Shown: positions 5,662-5,785 of the stretch, piece after piece | Layout of the letters: every line of letters begins with the position of its first letter | Numbering within the stretch: position 1 is the stretch's first letter | Assembly: GCA_024763295.1 (NCBI GenBank) | Contig: JANTFU010000160.1 | Coordinates: 1 to 5,785 of the forward strand | From: Anaerolineales bacterium | GTDB taxonomy: Bacteria > Chloroflexota > Anaerolineae > Anaerolineales > Villigracilaceae | DNA: 5,785 bases | Reading direction: 5' to 3' | Notes under the pieces: model-generated | The model's input: the letters and a program-made list of their open reading frames with translations, nothing else | What the model was told of the DNA's origin: nothing | Databases searched by the model: none | Made by a program: the position numbers and the translations under genes

Positions 5662-5783
5662 TTGACTGATTTCATCTTCTCTGTCTCTTGGCTCTAGCCG
5701 CCGTCCTCGGCGGCGCTTCGTGAGAGAAACCTGCGCCGAGGACGGCGCAGGGAGCTGTTTCCAACAAATCTTTTATCAGTCAA
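5662..5783. repeat. MITE-like element with 9-nt terminal inverted repeats
   Basis: TTGACTGAT (5662-5670) is the exact reverse complement of ATCAGTCAA (5775-5783). These ends enclose two GC-rich hairpins and no ORF. The element is at the edge of the window, so a target-site duplication cannot be checked on the right. It begins about 85 nt after the cyclase stop. The terminal repeats are short and could be chance; the internal hairpins make an element more likely. Confidence 0.5.
5697..5751. repeat. pair of REP-like GC hairpins in inverted orientation
   Basis: The left hairpin is GCCGCCG-TCCT-CGGCGGC (5697-5714, 7-bp stem). The right hairpin is CCTGCGCCG-AGGA-CGGCGCAGG (5730-5751, 9-bp stem). 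Their 14-nt cores CGCCGTCCTCGGCG (5699-5712) and CGCCGAGGACGGCG (5734-5747) are exact reverse complements, so the two can also pair with each other. Two palindromic units facing each other is the REPIN layout. No T-run follows, so this is not an obvious terminator for the cyclase gene, although the stems could still protect the 3' end of the mRNA. Confidence 0.7.
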
Positions 5784-5785
5784 TT

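Overview
The window most likely comes from a Chloroflexota bacterium of the class Anaerolineae. This is inferred from protein style, not from a marker gene: a HolA N-terminus of the type I associate with that group, surface lipoproteins with Pro/Thr/Ala-rich linkers directly after the lipobox, SH3b and FecR ectodomains, a CHASE2 adenylate cyclase, moderate GC content and many intergenic inverted repeats. No rRNA, tRNA, CRISPR array, phage gene or transposase gene is visible.

Layout. Positions 1-822 hold a minus-strand pair. A 164-residue two-helix membrane protein of the DUF6391 type (328-822) is followed after 4 nt by the 5' part of holA, the DNA polymerase III delta subunit, which runs off the left edge. 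A convincing minus-strand promoter lies at 850-879. The divergent gap 823-1228 carries a 16-bp-arm hairpin, an 11-bp tandem repeat and a REPIN-like pair of perfect 15-nt inverted arms. A plus-strand lipoprotein with two SH3b domains (1229-2353) appears to be leaderless. The gap 2354-2618 holds small dyads, a degenerate inverted-repeat element and a CRP-like half-site pair.

Positions 2619-5576 form a probable two-gene operon. The first gene encodes a FecR-domain lipoprotein with a strongly acidic C-terminus ending in LxPGDGD tandem repeats. The second, 27 nt downstream, encodes a CHASE2-class III adenylate cyclase whose six key catalytic positions are all present. The tail (5577-5785) holds another inverted-repeat element built from two GC-rich hairpins.

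How the genes may work together. The FecR lipoprotein would sit on the outer face of the membrane, next to the extracytoplasmic CHASE2 sensor of the cyclase, so the pair looks like an envelope-sensing cAMP module. The GTGA-N6-TCAC site upstream raises the possibility of feedback by a CRP-type regulator. The SH3b lipoprotein just upstream is a second envelope protein that may be functionally related, but it is separated by 265 nt containing a repeat element and so is probably transcribed separately. The most unusual material is the LxPGDGD repeat domain paired with a CHASE2 cyclase, the HxxEH plus HPGCGTN motifs in the DUF6391 protein, and the set of unrelated inverted-repeat elements in the larger gaps.
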